Source: Pogonophryne albipinna (lineage: Eukaryota > Chordata > Actinopteri > Perciformes > Artedidraconidae). Taken from it: 64,000 bases of DNA. The notes beneath the pieces were generated by a model that saw nothing but the letters and a program-made list of their open reading frames with translations, ran no database searches and was not told the DNA's origin. Where the stretch lies: NCBI GenBank assembly GCA_028583405.1, contig JAPTMU010000036.1, positions 752,001 through 816,000 on the forward strand, given 5' to 3'. Shown here piece by piece: positions 18,361-29,655 of this stretch; positions within the stretch are counted from its first letter, which is position 1; every line of letters starts with the position of its first letter. The translations under genes were made by a program, and so were the position numbers.

Positions 18361-19319
18361 CAGCAAGGAAATTCCCCACTTTACCACAATACAGGCACTC
18401 TCCAGACCTCATACGTCGAAGGCGCTCCTCAGGGGATAATCCGGCGCGTCCCAACTGCATTGCTTCCTCCTTAGCAAAGGTGGGCACGGGAGGTGAAGCC
18501 AGATGGTCTGGAAACAGAGGGAGCATACTTGGGTGAGAAGTTTGGTTTACTAGGCAAAGCAAAAGGTGAACGCTGCGCTCGCTCCGCACGGTGCTCCCGC
18601 AGCCGGCTGTCGCGACGAGACACCAAGGAGATTAGGGATTGGAGGTCAGCAGGTTCATCTCTTGCAGCCAGCTCATCCTTCAGTTGATCCTTCAACCCCC
18701 TAACAAACACAGCCCTTAAAGCCGCCTCGTCCCATCGGGCTTCTGCCGCCAGTGTGCGAAACTCGATTGAGTAATCTGCCACGGTTAGAGTCCCTTGTTG
18801 TAAATTTAGCAGACGACTATCAGCTGAGCCAGAGTAGTCGGGGTGATCAAAAACAGTGGACAAATGATCAGAAAAAACTCCAAAGGTAAGTGTGTCGTAA
18901 TCCACAGAAGAACTCAATGCTTCGGCCCAGGTTAATGCTTTTCCACGAAGCAAACTCAACACATAGTTAATCTTAGTCACCTCAGAAGAAAAAGACAAGG
19001 GGCGCTGGCGAAATACCTTGTTGCATTGAAAAAGAAATCCTCTGCATTTTTCCACCTCTCCATGGAAAGGCTCAGGGTCGGCGATGGGGAAATCCCGACA
19101 TGGAGTAGAATCCTGAGGAGGATTGGAGGGGGCAGGAAATGCAGCAGAAGACGTCAGGGTTGAGATCTGAGCAGCAAGGTTCGAGATGTGTAGTGCCATG
19201 GACTGATTGCTGTCAACTAAGGCTCGGATTATCTGCTCATGTTGGCCCAGAAGATTTCCCTGATGAGACAGGGCGTGTTGGACAGCGGCGGGATCCGATC
19301 CGGTGTCAGAGGGGTTCAT
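18323..19319 (-). pseudogene. Chromovirus gag, frameshifted
   Basis: It starts at ATG 19319 (MNPSDTGSDPAAVQHALSHQ), 17 bases inside the 5' LTR edge. Residues 1-60 look coiled-coil and a retrotransposon-gag capsid region follows (PEPFHGEVEKCRGFLFQC through [20 protein letters not shown]). A one-base frame change near 18530-18500 moves the end into another frame, which carries CLYCGKVGNFLAGC, a zinc knuckle with Asn where CCHC knuckles have His. The frame ends at TGA about 18323. Pol lies in the next frame (KRRGSSVNLGDL), as in gag-pol frameshifting elements. Copy B shares both the frame change and the Asn, so they predate the duplication. Confidence 0.88.
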
Positions 19320-19323
19320 AATG

Positions 19324-19333
19324 ACCAGTTCGT
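19324..19333 (-). promoter_or_regulatory. Primer-binding position complementary to the element's own transcript start
   Basis: Two bases inside the LTR edge the minus strand reads ACGAACTGGT. This is the exact reverse complement of ACCAGTTCGT in the LTR at 19817-19808, which begins 30 bases after the start of the TATATA box. No tRNA-type TGG start site is present. The arrangement matches self-priming in Tf1/sushi elements. Confidence 0.7.
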
Positions 19334-19335
19334 AC

Positions 19336-20019
19336 TGTTACGCTCTCCGAGAGCTTACAGGAGTGAACCCACAATACTGAACACTATGGAGAGGAGACAG
19401 AGTTTATTAAGCAAAAAGGTTTATTAGCAAAACCGTTTTATAGTGACAAAATAGGGATTAGATAATCCACAAAGTGCAGGGCCAGGGAGTGTCAACAGAG
19501 GAGGAGCGGAGGTCCGAAGCCGGGGATCCTGAGTTGGCGAGAGCAAGCAGGCTGGAGCAGGTGTGCGGAGAAACACGGCGGAACACAGGCGAGGAGAGCC
19601 GGGGATACAGAGCTGGCGAGAGCAAGCAGGCTGGGGCAGGTGTGCATGGAAGCACGGAGGAACACAGACGAGGGGTAGGTGGCTGGACGTGGCAGGCAGA
19701 CGGATACTGAACAGAGAGAGCACAAGGTAAGGATAAACAGGAACACAGACAGTTTGGTTTTGCTAATAGCTAAATATACCAAGTCGTATTACTAGCGTGG
19801 TGAAACGACGAACTGGTGAATACTGGATGACGAAAACCGGGTATATAAGCAGATGTAGGTGAGTAGATGAATCAGGTTGATGAGCAGCAGCTGAGGAGAT
19901 GAGTTGGCGGCAATCGAATGTAGGTCAGCCACGCCCAGCCAGGAAGACAGAAACACAGACAGACAACAACAAACACAAAACAAAGGGGAACAGAAGGAGG
20001 CAGACTGTATATCCTCACA
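19336..20019 (-). repeat. 5' LTR of copy A, 684 bp
   Basis: TGTGAGGATATACAG at the 20019 side and ...GAGAGCGTAACA at the 19336 side give TG...CA ends. TATATA is at 19847-19842. Two AATAAA signals lie near 19400-19430 in minus orientation. It is near-identical to 26281-26962. Confidence 0.9.
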
Positions 20020-20364
20020 ATCAAGCCTTTTATTAAAGATGTTATTAGATCAAGTTTACGTCTACATAGACAGTAGAACTCATCATTTGGCAGAAACAGA
20101 ATTCATTGTTACTTCAACATCTTGAAGTAAAAATGAATTCTTTCTATTCTCTATTTTAAATGACTTGTGGATTCTGACAGATTTCTTAAAAGCAGTGTGT
20201 TTCTAGCTGGGCTTCACAAAAAACCAGACTTCCACAATAACCCACTTAATATGTTGGTTCTGTCCAAACTTGACCTCAAAACCTCATCATTAGCGCACCT
20301 TTAGAAAAAAAACTAGGCGGTCAACATCAGAGGAGAGGCAGTGAGACAAGCTTTGAAGTACGTA
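20020..20364. other. Flank of chromovirus, duplicated
   Basis: Unclassified sequence, repeated at 26963-27307. No gene recognised. Confidence 0.6.
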
Positions 20365-20478
20365 AATGGTAAATGGACTGTACTTATATAGCGCTTTATC
20401 CAGTCTTTACGACCCCTCAAAGCGCTTTACATACTACATGTCATTCACCCATTCACACCCATTCATACAGAGCAGTAC

Positions 20479-21712
20479 TAGGGGTGTAACGGTTCACAAA
20501 CATTTCGGTTCGGTACGTACCTCGGTTTTTAGGTCACGGTTCGGTTCGGTACGTTTTCGGTACAGCAGAAAAAATTATCACAAAACATAACATATTTTTT
20601 TAATTATTATTAAACTGAATAATGTATTCACTCAAATAAATACAAAATATAATAAAATAAACATTAAGGTGAAGCATTTCGATGAACTGAAATAATCTGT
20701 ATTTGAACTTTACTGTACTAGTAGCTACTCACAAAACATAAACTATTAGTTTTGGGTTTTTAATTATTATTAAACTGTGAATATTCACTCAAATAAATAT
20801 AAAATATAATAAAATAAACATTAAGGTGCAGCTTTTCGATGAACTGAAATAATCTGTATTTGAACTGTACTGTACTAGTACCTAAGTAGCCAGTTTGACA
20901 TCATGACTTGCTTGTCATTGTATTTTCATGTTGTTCTAAAGAAAAATGAACTTGTCCACATTGCTTGCCGAAAGGGCAGATCTGCTGGCACTAACAATGT
21001 CTCCTGCTGTGGAGAATACCCTCTCTAGGGACAGAGGTAGCAGACACAGCCAGGTAGCGCTTTGCTAACATGGCAACATAAGGATATTTGGCGTTTGTAA
21101 TAGCTTTGGCTCGATCTGAACTTTTTGCGAGTGGTGGAGGCTTGAATGCTAGTGGGAGTTGGGTTTGCACTTCAGTCTTTTTTCTTTTGGTACCGGTGAT
21201 ATTCACGTTCGGGTGATGCCTTTTCAAATGAGTGTGCAAGTTTGATGTATTGCCAGCCGCGTAACCAATGTTAGTTGAACAATGCCGACAAACAGCTTTG
21301 GTTCGGTCCACCTGTCTTTGTCCGTCATCCTTGTACGTAACTGCGAAACCAAAATGTTCCCAAACCGGAGACTTCAATGATGCTGGAGGATTTTCGAGCT
21401 CAACTTTATCTGCGTTCGCCATTTCGACAGTTCCTCAAATTACTGATTACATGTGAACGCATCCCTCTGACCAGCTCGTCCAATGAAATGACTTGCTCGC
21501 TCTATGACGCGTTGAACACAATGGGAGCAAATTACTCTGAATGCTGCGACGCAGCACCTGAGATTACTTCCAAGAAGTTGTTCACGTTCTCAATTTTTTA
21601 CGTTTAACGTTATATTCGTTCGGTACACTTCGGTACACACGTGTACCGAACCGAAGGGCCCGTACCGAATAATTTCGGTACGGGTACGTGTACATGTACC
21701 GTTACACCCCTA
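20479..21712 (-). mobile_element. hAT transposon, internally deleted, 8-bp target duplication
   Basis: The ends are TAGGGGTGTAACGG and its inverted counterpart GTTACACCCCTA. AGCAGTAC is duplicated at 20471-20478 and 21713-21720. Unit B at about 27413-27420 shows the unoccupied site. 1,234 bp. Confidence 0.95.
20936..21422 (-). pseudogene. hAT transposase with BED finger joined to dimerisation domain; catalytic core deleted
   Basis: It starts at ATG 21422 (MANADKVELENPPASLKSPV). Residues 20-75 form a BED finger: WEHFGF, CRHCSTN and LHTHLKRHH give C-x2-C and H-x4-H-type ligands. At about residue 107 (AKAITNAKYPYVAMLAKRYL) the sequence jumps to the C-terminal hAT dimerisation region (YLAVSATSVP). 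A frameshift near 21020 follows, after which the other frame reads LERVFSTAGDIVSASRSALS and ends at a stop at 20936. The RNase H-like catalytic core with its D-D-E residues is absent, so the product could bind ends but not cut. Such internally deleted copies are mobilised only by a full-length relative. Confidence 0.88.
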
Positions 21713-21897
21713 AGCAGTACCACTTGCTCTAGGACCTAACATTCACACACCGTTGGCCATGCCATCGGGAGCAACTCAGGGTTAAGTATCTTGCCCAAGG
21801 ATACATCGACATGTTGGCTGCACGGGCTGGGATCGAACCCACAACCTTTTGGTTGAAAGACGACCGCACTCCCTCGCAGCCACAGTCGCCCCACGTA

Positions 21898-22370
21898 GAC
21901 ACCACACAACACAACAACAACCTCAGTTTCATATTACAGATATCCAATAATACATCTGTATAATGTTAAGTGTCTCATAATGGTATAAATGCTGTTTCAG
22001 AGGATGTTCAATGAGGAAAAGAAGGCCATTGCAGAGGGATAATATGTTAGGAAAATATGAGGGAAATAGGTTCTCAGTTAAAAAACTAAACTATAAATGG
22101 AATTTGCCAGTTACATCTACAGCCTATCCGCTTATTCAATCTTCAACACTGGCACCTGTATCTCTAAAAACCTCCTGTGTCCAGTGTCATATCTCAACTC
22201 TTTACCCATTTGTCAGGGCTGTGGAATGGAGGATACATTCATTTTAGGAAATAGCCAGAATGCCCTAGAACACTTCATGGGTTTTTAAACAATAACTAGC
22301 ATACTACTTCCATCTATGACTCTACAACAAAAGCTACATTATTTCCTTCTTTGCCTGACCCCTCGGCAAG
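21898..22370. other. Duplicated flank and junction
   Basis: Unclassified sequence repeated at 27599-28077. Five bases (22366-22370, GCAAG) lie at the junction and are absent from unit B's end. No gene. Confidence 0.6.
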
Positions 22371-25320
22371 ACAAGAAATGTCGCCACTCCTCCAATGCCA
22401 TCTTCACTGCCAGAAGCTCTCTGTTTCCCACATTATCATTTCTCTCTGCTGGGGAAAGACGGCGAGAGAAGAAAGCACAAGGATGAAGCTTATTGTCTGG
22501 CCCTGCAGTCTGGGACAGAAAAGTGCCAACCCCGATGTCAGATGCATCAACCTCAACAACAAACTGCTTGCTTGAGTCCGGCTAGATGAGAATGGGGGCA
22601 GAAGTGAACAGGGACTTGAGTAGAAGAAAGGCATTGTTAGCATCTGTGGTCCAGGAAAACATGACTTTGATAGAAGTGAGACTGGAGAGTGGAGCTGCAA
22701 CCTTGCTATAGTTCTTGATGAACCGGCAATCAGGGCCGGACTGGGACAATAAGTCAGGCCGGGAATTATACACCCAGCCAGGCCACTACCAGTTTTTTGT
22801 GCCATTTTGCTGGATTTATTTGTCAATATTTACAGCGTTGCTGCCCATAGTGATAGCCCTAATTGAAATCTACTACCCAATAATAAACATATGGACATGG
22901 GTTATTATTTAAAAAAAATTGCAAATCTATTTAGGAACCTATTCCTGTGAACATATTTTAAGTGGGGGTGGACCTCAAACCCTACCGGGGGCTTGCTCCC
23001 CTGGTAAGATTTTTTTTAAAATGTTGGACTTAAATGCATCAATCTGGTGCATTTTGAGGGGGAAATAAAGAGACTACACCCATATGAAACAGAACTGTAT
23101 ACATTTAAATAATCATAAAATCATAAGAACATGGCCATAACCAATAACATACCATATCCAATATGAAAAACATTGAAACTTATATATTTATTTGTTTTTG
23201 GTTCATTTATAGTTGTGAGTGTGTCTGGGCTCCTGAACCAGCCTCACCCGTCTCCCCCTCTCCCCCCTGCTCCTCTTTGAGGCAGCAGCAAAGACTAGTT
23301 TTAGCTCTCAACAAGTTTTAAAAGTTTCTTACCTTTTTTCACCTAGTTAACATTTTATTTGTATTATTCATGCATATTTTACTAATCGCTCCCCCCTCAA
23401 ATGGAAATATGTGTTTACATAAATGGTGACCAAACCGTTTGAGACCCACTGAGAACTTAGACTAAGTTAACTATCTAGATTCTAAACACTCAGAGAGTCT
23501 TTTACCTCACCTGAGCTGTAGTTATCTCTCAGTCTGACAGCAGAGGACTCTCCCCCCACCTTGTTGTTGAAACAGCTCCTTATATCCGTTAGCGCAGCTA
23601 GCTAGCACCAGATGCTAACAACAACAATACACAACCGGTGCACGCGCTTTCTCTCTCTCGCGCCACACATACACACACACCCTCCCGAGCTTGAATGACA
23701 CACAGAGACCAATCGAGGGCATTAGTGTATGATCTGTATGAAAGTGGCCATGTCGGCAGGCCACATCATGTAGACAGCCAGTCACCCTCTGTGAGGCAGA
23801 GTCAGACCCACATTTGCGCAGCGTTGCGTTCACAATACATACGTATAAAAAGAAAATCCTCAGGCCAGCAGCCACTTAGCAGGCCAGGCCATCGGGAAAC
23901 CTCCCGGTCCTCCCGATGGCCAGTCCGGGCCTGCCGGCAATAGAAGTTGGCAAAACCCAGGAACCTCTACAACTCCTTCCGAGTTGTGGGGACTGGCCAC
24001 TTAGTGACAGCTAGAATCTTTCCTGGATCTGCCTCCAACTTGCCTTGCCTGATGATGTAACAAAGAAAACTGACCCGTTCCTGATGAAACTCGCATTTCT
24101 CTGCTTTGACGAACAGTTTGTTCTCAAGCAGCCTCTGTAGAACCTGACTGACGTGGTTCTGGTGTTCCTCCAGGCTCTTGGAAAAGATCAAAATGTCGTC
24201 AATGTACACAAAAACGAACCGGTTGTGGAAATCTCGCAGGACATCATTTACAAGAGCCTGGAAAACAGCTGGGGCATTAGAGAGTCCAAAGGGCATGACA
24301 AGATATTCAAAGTGACCAAGTGGGGTGTTAAAGGCTGTCTTCCACTCATCTCCTTGGCGAATTCGAAACAGGTGGTATGCATTTCTGAGGTCGAGTTTAG
24401 AGAAGATGGTGGCACCTTGGAGAGGTTCAAAAGCTGAGTTTATCAGGGGAAGTGGGTACTTGTTTTTGACTCTGACGTTATTTAATCCACGAAATTCAAT
24501 ACAGGGTCGGAGTGATTTATCCTTCTTGTCCACGAAGAAAAACCCAGCACCCAGAGGGGAGGAAGAAGGACAAATTATACCTGAAGCAAGGAAGTCACCG
24601 ATGTATTTCTCCATGGCCTCTCTCTCTGGCCGGGACAGATTATAGAGTCTGCTGGTAGGTAAAGGAGCCTCAGGAAGCAGATCGATGGGACAATCATAGG
24701 GACAATGAGGAGGGAGAGAGAGAGCTTTATCTTTGTTGAAGGCCCCACTCAGGTTGTGGTAAACATCAGGAAGACCAGATAAGTCAACATTAGCTGAGAC
24801 ACATGGAGCAGGCATAGGGTCTACAGGGACGGGAGGCACAGCGGACTGTAAACAGTTAAGGTGGCACAACTGATTCCATTCTATGATTCTTCCTCCAGCC
24901 CAATCAATATGCGGATTGTGGGTGTGAAGCCATGGGTAACCAAGAACCAAAGGGGTTGCAGGGGCGGAAATGACCTTAAGTTGAATAACTTCCCTGTGAT
25001 TACCAGAAATGAAAAGGGTTACAGGTTGTGTCTGCTGTGTAACCCTAGAAATGCTTTTACCATTTAAGGCATAAGCAGTCATAGGTTCCTGTAATGTTTC
25101 CAAGTTGAGACAGCTGCTTGGCTAGTTCAAAATCCACAAAACTATCCTCAGCACCAGAGTCAATGAGGGCAGAGAGGGGCAAGGTCTGAGAGTTAGCACA
25201 CAGTCTGGCAAGAATCAGAAAACGGCTCAAGGTTGGGACTACAATAGGTGTAGGTTGTGGACTCGTCAGGACCCCCAAATTCACTGACGAGCCCCTGCGT
25301 TTGGGCGTACAGGACAGCCA
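22371..25320 (-). pseudogene. Chromovirus pol, copy B, split by a hAT
   Basis: Equivalent to 16635-18360 of copy A. It keeps a 378-residue open stretch (25103-23967) from the end of protease through RT, including [24 protein letters not shown] and [17 protein letters not shown] with the YIDD catalytic site. Copy A is broken by a stop in the same stretch. The protease segment with ALIDSGAEDSF lies at about 25284-25060 in another frame. The hAT at 22731-23933 cuts between RT and RNase H. Integrase and chromodomain are absent because the duplication starts inside RNase H, so copy B could never move by itself. Confidence 0.9.
22731..23933. mobile_element. Non-autonomous hAT, 1,203 bp, 8-bp target duplication
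   Basis: The ends are CAGGGCCGGACTGG and CCAGTCCGGGCCTG. CCGGCAAT is duplicated at 22723-22730 and 23934-23941. Unit A near 16986-16995 is the empty site. No transposase coding seen. The tiny hAT MITE at 47996-48175 has related ends. Confidence 0.95.
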
Positions 25321-26264
25321 GCAAGGAAATTCCCCACTTTACCACAATACAGGCACTCTCCAGACCTCATACGTCGAAGGCGCTCCTCAGGGGATAATCC
25401 GGCGCGTCCCAACTGCATTGCTTCCTCCTTAGCAAAGGTGGGCACGCGAGGTGAAGCCAGATAGTCTGGACACAGAGAGAGCATACTTGGGTGAGAAGTT
25501 TGGTTTACTAGGCAAAGCAAAAGGTGAACGCTGCGCTCGCTCCGCACGGCGCTCCCGCAGCCGGCTGTCGAGACGAGACACCAAGGAGATTAAGGATTGG
25601 AGGTCAGCAGGTTCATCTCTTGCAGCCAGCTCATCCTTCAGTTGATCCTTCAACCCCCTAACAAACACAGCCCTTAAAGCCGCCTCGTCCCATCGGGCGT
25701 CTGCCGCCAGTGTGCGAAACTCGATTGAGTAATCTGCCACGGTTCGAGTCCCTTGTTGTAAATTTAGCAGACGACTATCAGCTGAGCCAGAGTAGTCGGG
25801 TGATCAAAAACAGTGGACAAATGATCAGAAAAAACTCCAAAGTTAAGTGTGTCGTAATCCACAGAAGAACTCAATGCTTCGGCCCAGGTTAATGCTTTTC
25901 CACGAAGCAAACTCAACACATAGTTACTCTTAGTCACCTCAGAAGAAAAAGACAAGGGGCGCTGGCGAAATACCTTGTTGCATTGAAAAAGAAATCCTCT
26001 GCATTGTTCCACCTCTCCATGGAAAGGCTTAGGGTCGGCGATGGGGAAATCCCGACATGGAGTAGAATCTTGAGGAGGATTGGAGGGGGCAGGAAATGCA
26101 GCAGAAGACGTCAGGGTTGAGATCTGAGCAGCAAGGTTCGAGATGTGTAGTGCCATGGACTGATTGCTGTCAACTAAGGCTCGGATTATCTGCTCATGAT
26201 TTCCCTGATGAGACAGGGCGTGTTGGACAGCGGCGGGATCCGTTCCAGTGTCAGAGGGGTTCAT
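25281..26264 (-). pseudogene. Chromovirus gag, copy B
   Basis: ATG at 26264 (MNPSDTGTDPAAVQHALSHQ). Relative to copy A it lacks 12 bases (four codons) near residue 23. It has a private frameshift near 25795 and shares the later frame change near 25480. The zinc knuckle again reads C-x2-C-x4-Asn-x4-C. Broken and non-functional. Confidence 0.88.
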
Positions 26265-26280
26265 AATGACCAGTTCGTAC

Positions 26281-26962
26281 TGTTACGCTCTCCGAGACCT
26301 TACAGGAGTGAACCCACAATACTGAACACTATGGAGAGGAGACAGAGTTTATTAAGCAAAAAGGTTTATTAGCAAAAACCGTTTTATAGTGACAAAAGAG
26401 GGATTAGATAATCCACAAAGTGCAGGACCAGGGAGTGTCACCAGAGGAGGAGCGGAGGTCCGAAGCCGGGGATCCTGAGTTGGCGAGAGCGAGCAGGCTG
26501 GAGCAGGTGTGCGGAGAAGCACGGCGGAACACAGGCGAGGAGAGCCGGGGATACAGAGCTGGCGAGAGCAAGCAGGCTGGGGCAGGTGTGCATGGAAGCA
26601 CGGAGGAACACAGACGAGGGGTAGGTGGCTGGAGGTGGCAGGCAGAGGAGTAGGCAGAGAGAGCACAAGGTAAGGATAAACAGGAACACAGAGAGTTTGG
26701 TTTTGCTAATAGCTAAATATACCAAGTCGTATTACTAGAGTGATGAAACGACGAACTGGTGAATACTGGATGACGAAAACCGGGTATTAAAGCAGGTGTA
26801 GGTGAGTAGATGAATCAGGTTGATGAGCAGCAGCTGAGGAGATGAGTTGGCGGGAATCGAAAGTAGGTCAGCCACGCCCAGCCAGGAAGACAGAAACACA
26901 GACAGACAACAACAAACACAAAACAAAGGGGAACAGAAGGAGGCAGACTGTATATCCTCACA
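26281..26962 (-). repeat. 5' LTR of copy B, 682 bp
   Basis: Near-identical to 19336-20019. The TATA box is altered to TATTAAA at about 26785. The primer position ACGAACTGGT (minus strand) is kept next to it. Confidence 0.9.
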
Positions 26963-27307
26963 ATCAAGCCTTTTATTAAAGATGTTATTAGATCAAGTTT
27001 ACGTCTACATAGACAGTAGAGCTCATCATTTGGCAGAAATAGAATTCATTGTTACTTCAACATCTTGAAGTAAAAATGAATTCTTTCTATTCTCTATTTT
27101 AAATGACTTGTGGATCCTGACAGATTTCTTAAAAGCAGTGTGTTTCTAGCTGGGCTTCACAAAAAACCAGACTTCCACAATAACCCACTTAATATGTTGG
27201 TTCTGTCCAAACTTGACCTCAAAACCACATCATTAGCGGACCTTTAGAAAAAAAACTAGGCGGTCAACATCAGAGGAGAGGCAGTGAGACAAGCTTTGAA
27301 GTACGTA

Positions 27308-27593
27308 AATGGTAAATGGACTGTACTTATATAGCGCTTTATCCAGTCTTTACGACCCCTCAAAGTGCTTTACATACTACATGTCATTCACCCATTCACA
27401 CCCATTCATACAGAGCAGTACCACTTGCTCTAGGACCTAACATTCACACACCGTTGGCCATGCCATCGGGAGCAACTCAGGGTTAAGTATCTTGCCCAAG
27501 GATACATTGACATGTTGGCTGCACGGGCTGGGATCGAACCCACAACCTTCGGGTTGAAAGATGACCGCACTCCCTCGCAGCCACAGTCGCCCC
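27308..27593 (-). mobile_element. tRNA-headed SINE, intact duplicate
   Basis: Uninterrupted version of the SINE at 20365-21892, flanked by ACGTA at 27303-27307 and 27594-27598. On the minus strand the B box is GGTTCGATCCC. Confidence 0.7.
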
Positions 27594-28077
27594 ACGTAGG
27601 CACCACACAACACAACAACAACCTCAGTTTCATATTACAGATATCCAATAATACATCTGTATAATGTTAAGTGTCTCATAATGGTATAAATGCTGTTTCA
27701 GAGGATGTTCAATGAGGAAAAGAAGGCCATTGCAGAGGGATAATATGTTAGGAAAATATGAGGGAAATAGGTTCTCAGTTAAAAAACTAAACTATAAATG
27801 GAATTTGCCAGTTACATCTACAGCCTATCCGCTTATTCAATCTTCAACACTGGCACCTGTATCTCTAAAAACCTCCTGTGTCCAGTGTCATATCTCAACT
27901 CTTTACCCATTTGTCAGGGCTGTGGAATGGAGGATACATTCATTTTAGGAAATAGCCAGAATGCCCTAGGACACTTCATGGGTTTTTAAACAATAACTAG
28001 CATACTACTTTTAAACTGCTTCCATCTATTACTCTACAACAAAAGCTAAATTATTTCCTTCTTTACCTGACCCCTCG

Positions 28078-29648
28078 CATGAAGTAGAGCCAAGCCATAC
28101 AGCGACTGATGGACTGGAACACTTAGACGGAGGCTAGGATGGAGACAGAGCCAGGGAGCCTCGACAGCTCATTAAAGGCTGCACTCCTGGAGCTTCTTAT
28201 GTAACTCCCTGTCCGTGTTTCTGCTGCTCTCTTTCTATGTATTTTGTTTGGGAGACATAAGCAGAGAGAAAGAAAAGGTAAACATATCTGTGTTTTAAAG
28301 TACTAATAACAACAATGAATCACCCAGCCAATTAAGCTTGCAACATTTCCCACAGCTTCATTTGATGCAACATTTTTTCTCATCACCATTATTTCCTTTG
28401 ATTTACCTGTTTACCCTTCGAAACTCTATTAAAGGGAAAGTGGACAAAAAGTAAGTTGTTCAGAGCTCATTGCTGCGACTGCACCGCACGCAGCACGTGG
28501 CTTAAAATCAATGCAATCCTGTTAAGTTTCTCACCATAAGGCTTTGGAGGAAAAAGGCTGTTCTACTCTGGATTTCTACATTCCCAGACATACATCTCTC
28601 TTATCCCCTTTTGCTGGATCAAAGCATGATGTTTTTCTTTTTCTTGATGAATTAAAAGGTTATGTAGTCCTGGGAGAGTTAAGCAGTGCTCGGTGCGATT
28701 TATGACCCAAGGACCCTCACTATGCCAAAATCAAATGCTGTTAAGATTGCTAGCATGCTCAGCTGGGGTTCTTTCACTGCTGGAAAGTTTATGTTTTACT
28801 AGATTTAAGGTTGTCAACTCACAGGAGTGTCCCCTTATTCTTTTTACCTTTTTTTCCACTTTTTCATCTGCTTCTACAACCTCATTATTCTGAGAAACGT
28901 ATTGCTGATAAACTAAAGGGAGAACAACAAACAGAGGGAATGAATGAAATACATTCTTCCCCACCGAAGATGTGAATAGCATTTAGCCAGCAGATTTAAA
29001 AGAACAACCACCTCATTTAACATGCCTTGAGAATACATCCATTAGGATCGGCTGAATAAACTCCACTGATAAATGAGAGTTTTATAAACATTCAGTTATG
29101 CTTGGCTTAGGTCATTAAGCTTAAAAGGCCATTAGTCGAGCACCCATGAGCGCACTGGCCGGGCCTGAATGAGCTACACATCAGTTAGCATAAAGTTTGG
29201 ATAGACTGCCTCTTGTTAAATGCCAATATGGATTTTTACAAAGTTCACAAAAACAGTTGGCATCATTTTAAGGTCACAATAATAATTACACAGTGCTGCA
29301 TTTTAATCTATAAAAGGGGATTCAATAATCATGTTTTCATCATATCAGTGCTGTTTTTAAGGCCAATTACTTAGATTGGCAAGTGTTAAAGGGGTTGAGA
29401 AAAGTTGTTGAGAGTCTCGGGTATTAAAAATACAGTTGATGTCCTTTTTTATTTATTTATGACTGTTACATGTATACTAAGTTTGCACAAATGCGGAAGA
29501 CATCTTTAAAAAACGCAATTCATTTCCAACATGAAACATGCAGTTTATAAATATTTCTAACTCCCCAAAATCAAGTTTATTACCTGACGCATCATCTTCC
29601 AATAAATCACGCAAGTATTTGCAGTGTTAACCTGTTAAGCCCCAAGGT
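28078..29648. other. No gene recognised
   Basis: Apparently single-copy sequence. ORFs are short and unsupported. The stretch ends at TTAACCTGTTAAGCCCC, the start of the repeat into which the next element inserted. Confidence 0.5.
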
Positions 29649-29655
29649 CCCCCTC

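Larger units (their letters stand above)
14530..20019 (-). mobile_element. Ty3/gypsy chromovirus, degenerate copy A
   Basis: In minus orientation the order is 5' LTR (19336-20019), primer site, gag, protease-RT-RNase H-integrase-chromodomain pol, and a truncated 3' LTR (14530-15060). Frameshifts and stops kill both genes. The part from 16635 rightward, with 2.3 kb of flank, is duplicated as 22371-28077. The integrase-chromodomain end is present only here. The element belongs with vertebrate chromoviruses near the Tf1/sushi group, inferred from the C-terminal chromodomain and the self-priming layout. Confidence 0.9.
20365..21892 (-). mobile_element. tRNA-headed SINE, split by a hAT insertion
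   Basis: The SINE halves are 20365-20478 and 21721-21892. On the minus strand the head carries an RNA polymerase III B-box match GGTTCGATCCC and a weak A box TGGCTGCGAGG. ACGTA flanks it at 20360-20364 and 21893-21897. The intact copy is at 27308-27593. Confidence 0.7.
16635..22365. repeat. Tandem duplication unit A
   Basis: Begins at ACAAGAAATG inside RNase H and ends at TGACCCCTCG. It holds part of pol, gag, the 5' LTR, flank and a SINE. Unit B (22371-28077) repeats it with only scattered substitutions. Unit A alone carries the hAT at 20479-21712. Confidence 0.92.
22371..28077. repeat. Tandem duplication unit B
   Basis: Copy of 16635-22365. Its left end lies in RNase H-coding sequence and its right end at TGACCCCTCG. 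It lacks the 20479 hAT and has its own hAT at 22731-23933 plus a 13-base extra segment near 28008. Confidence 0.92.

Noticed and set aside
21720..21897. Functional tRNA gene
   Set aside because: It has a B box but no foldable cloverleaf and belongs to a longer SINE with flanking duplication.
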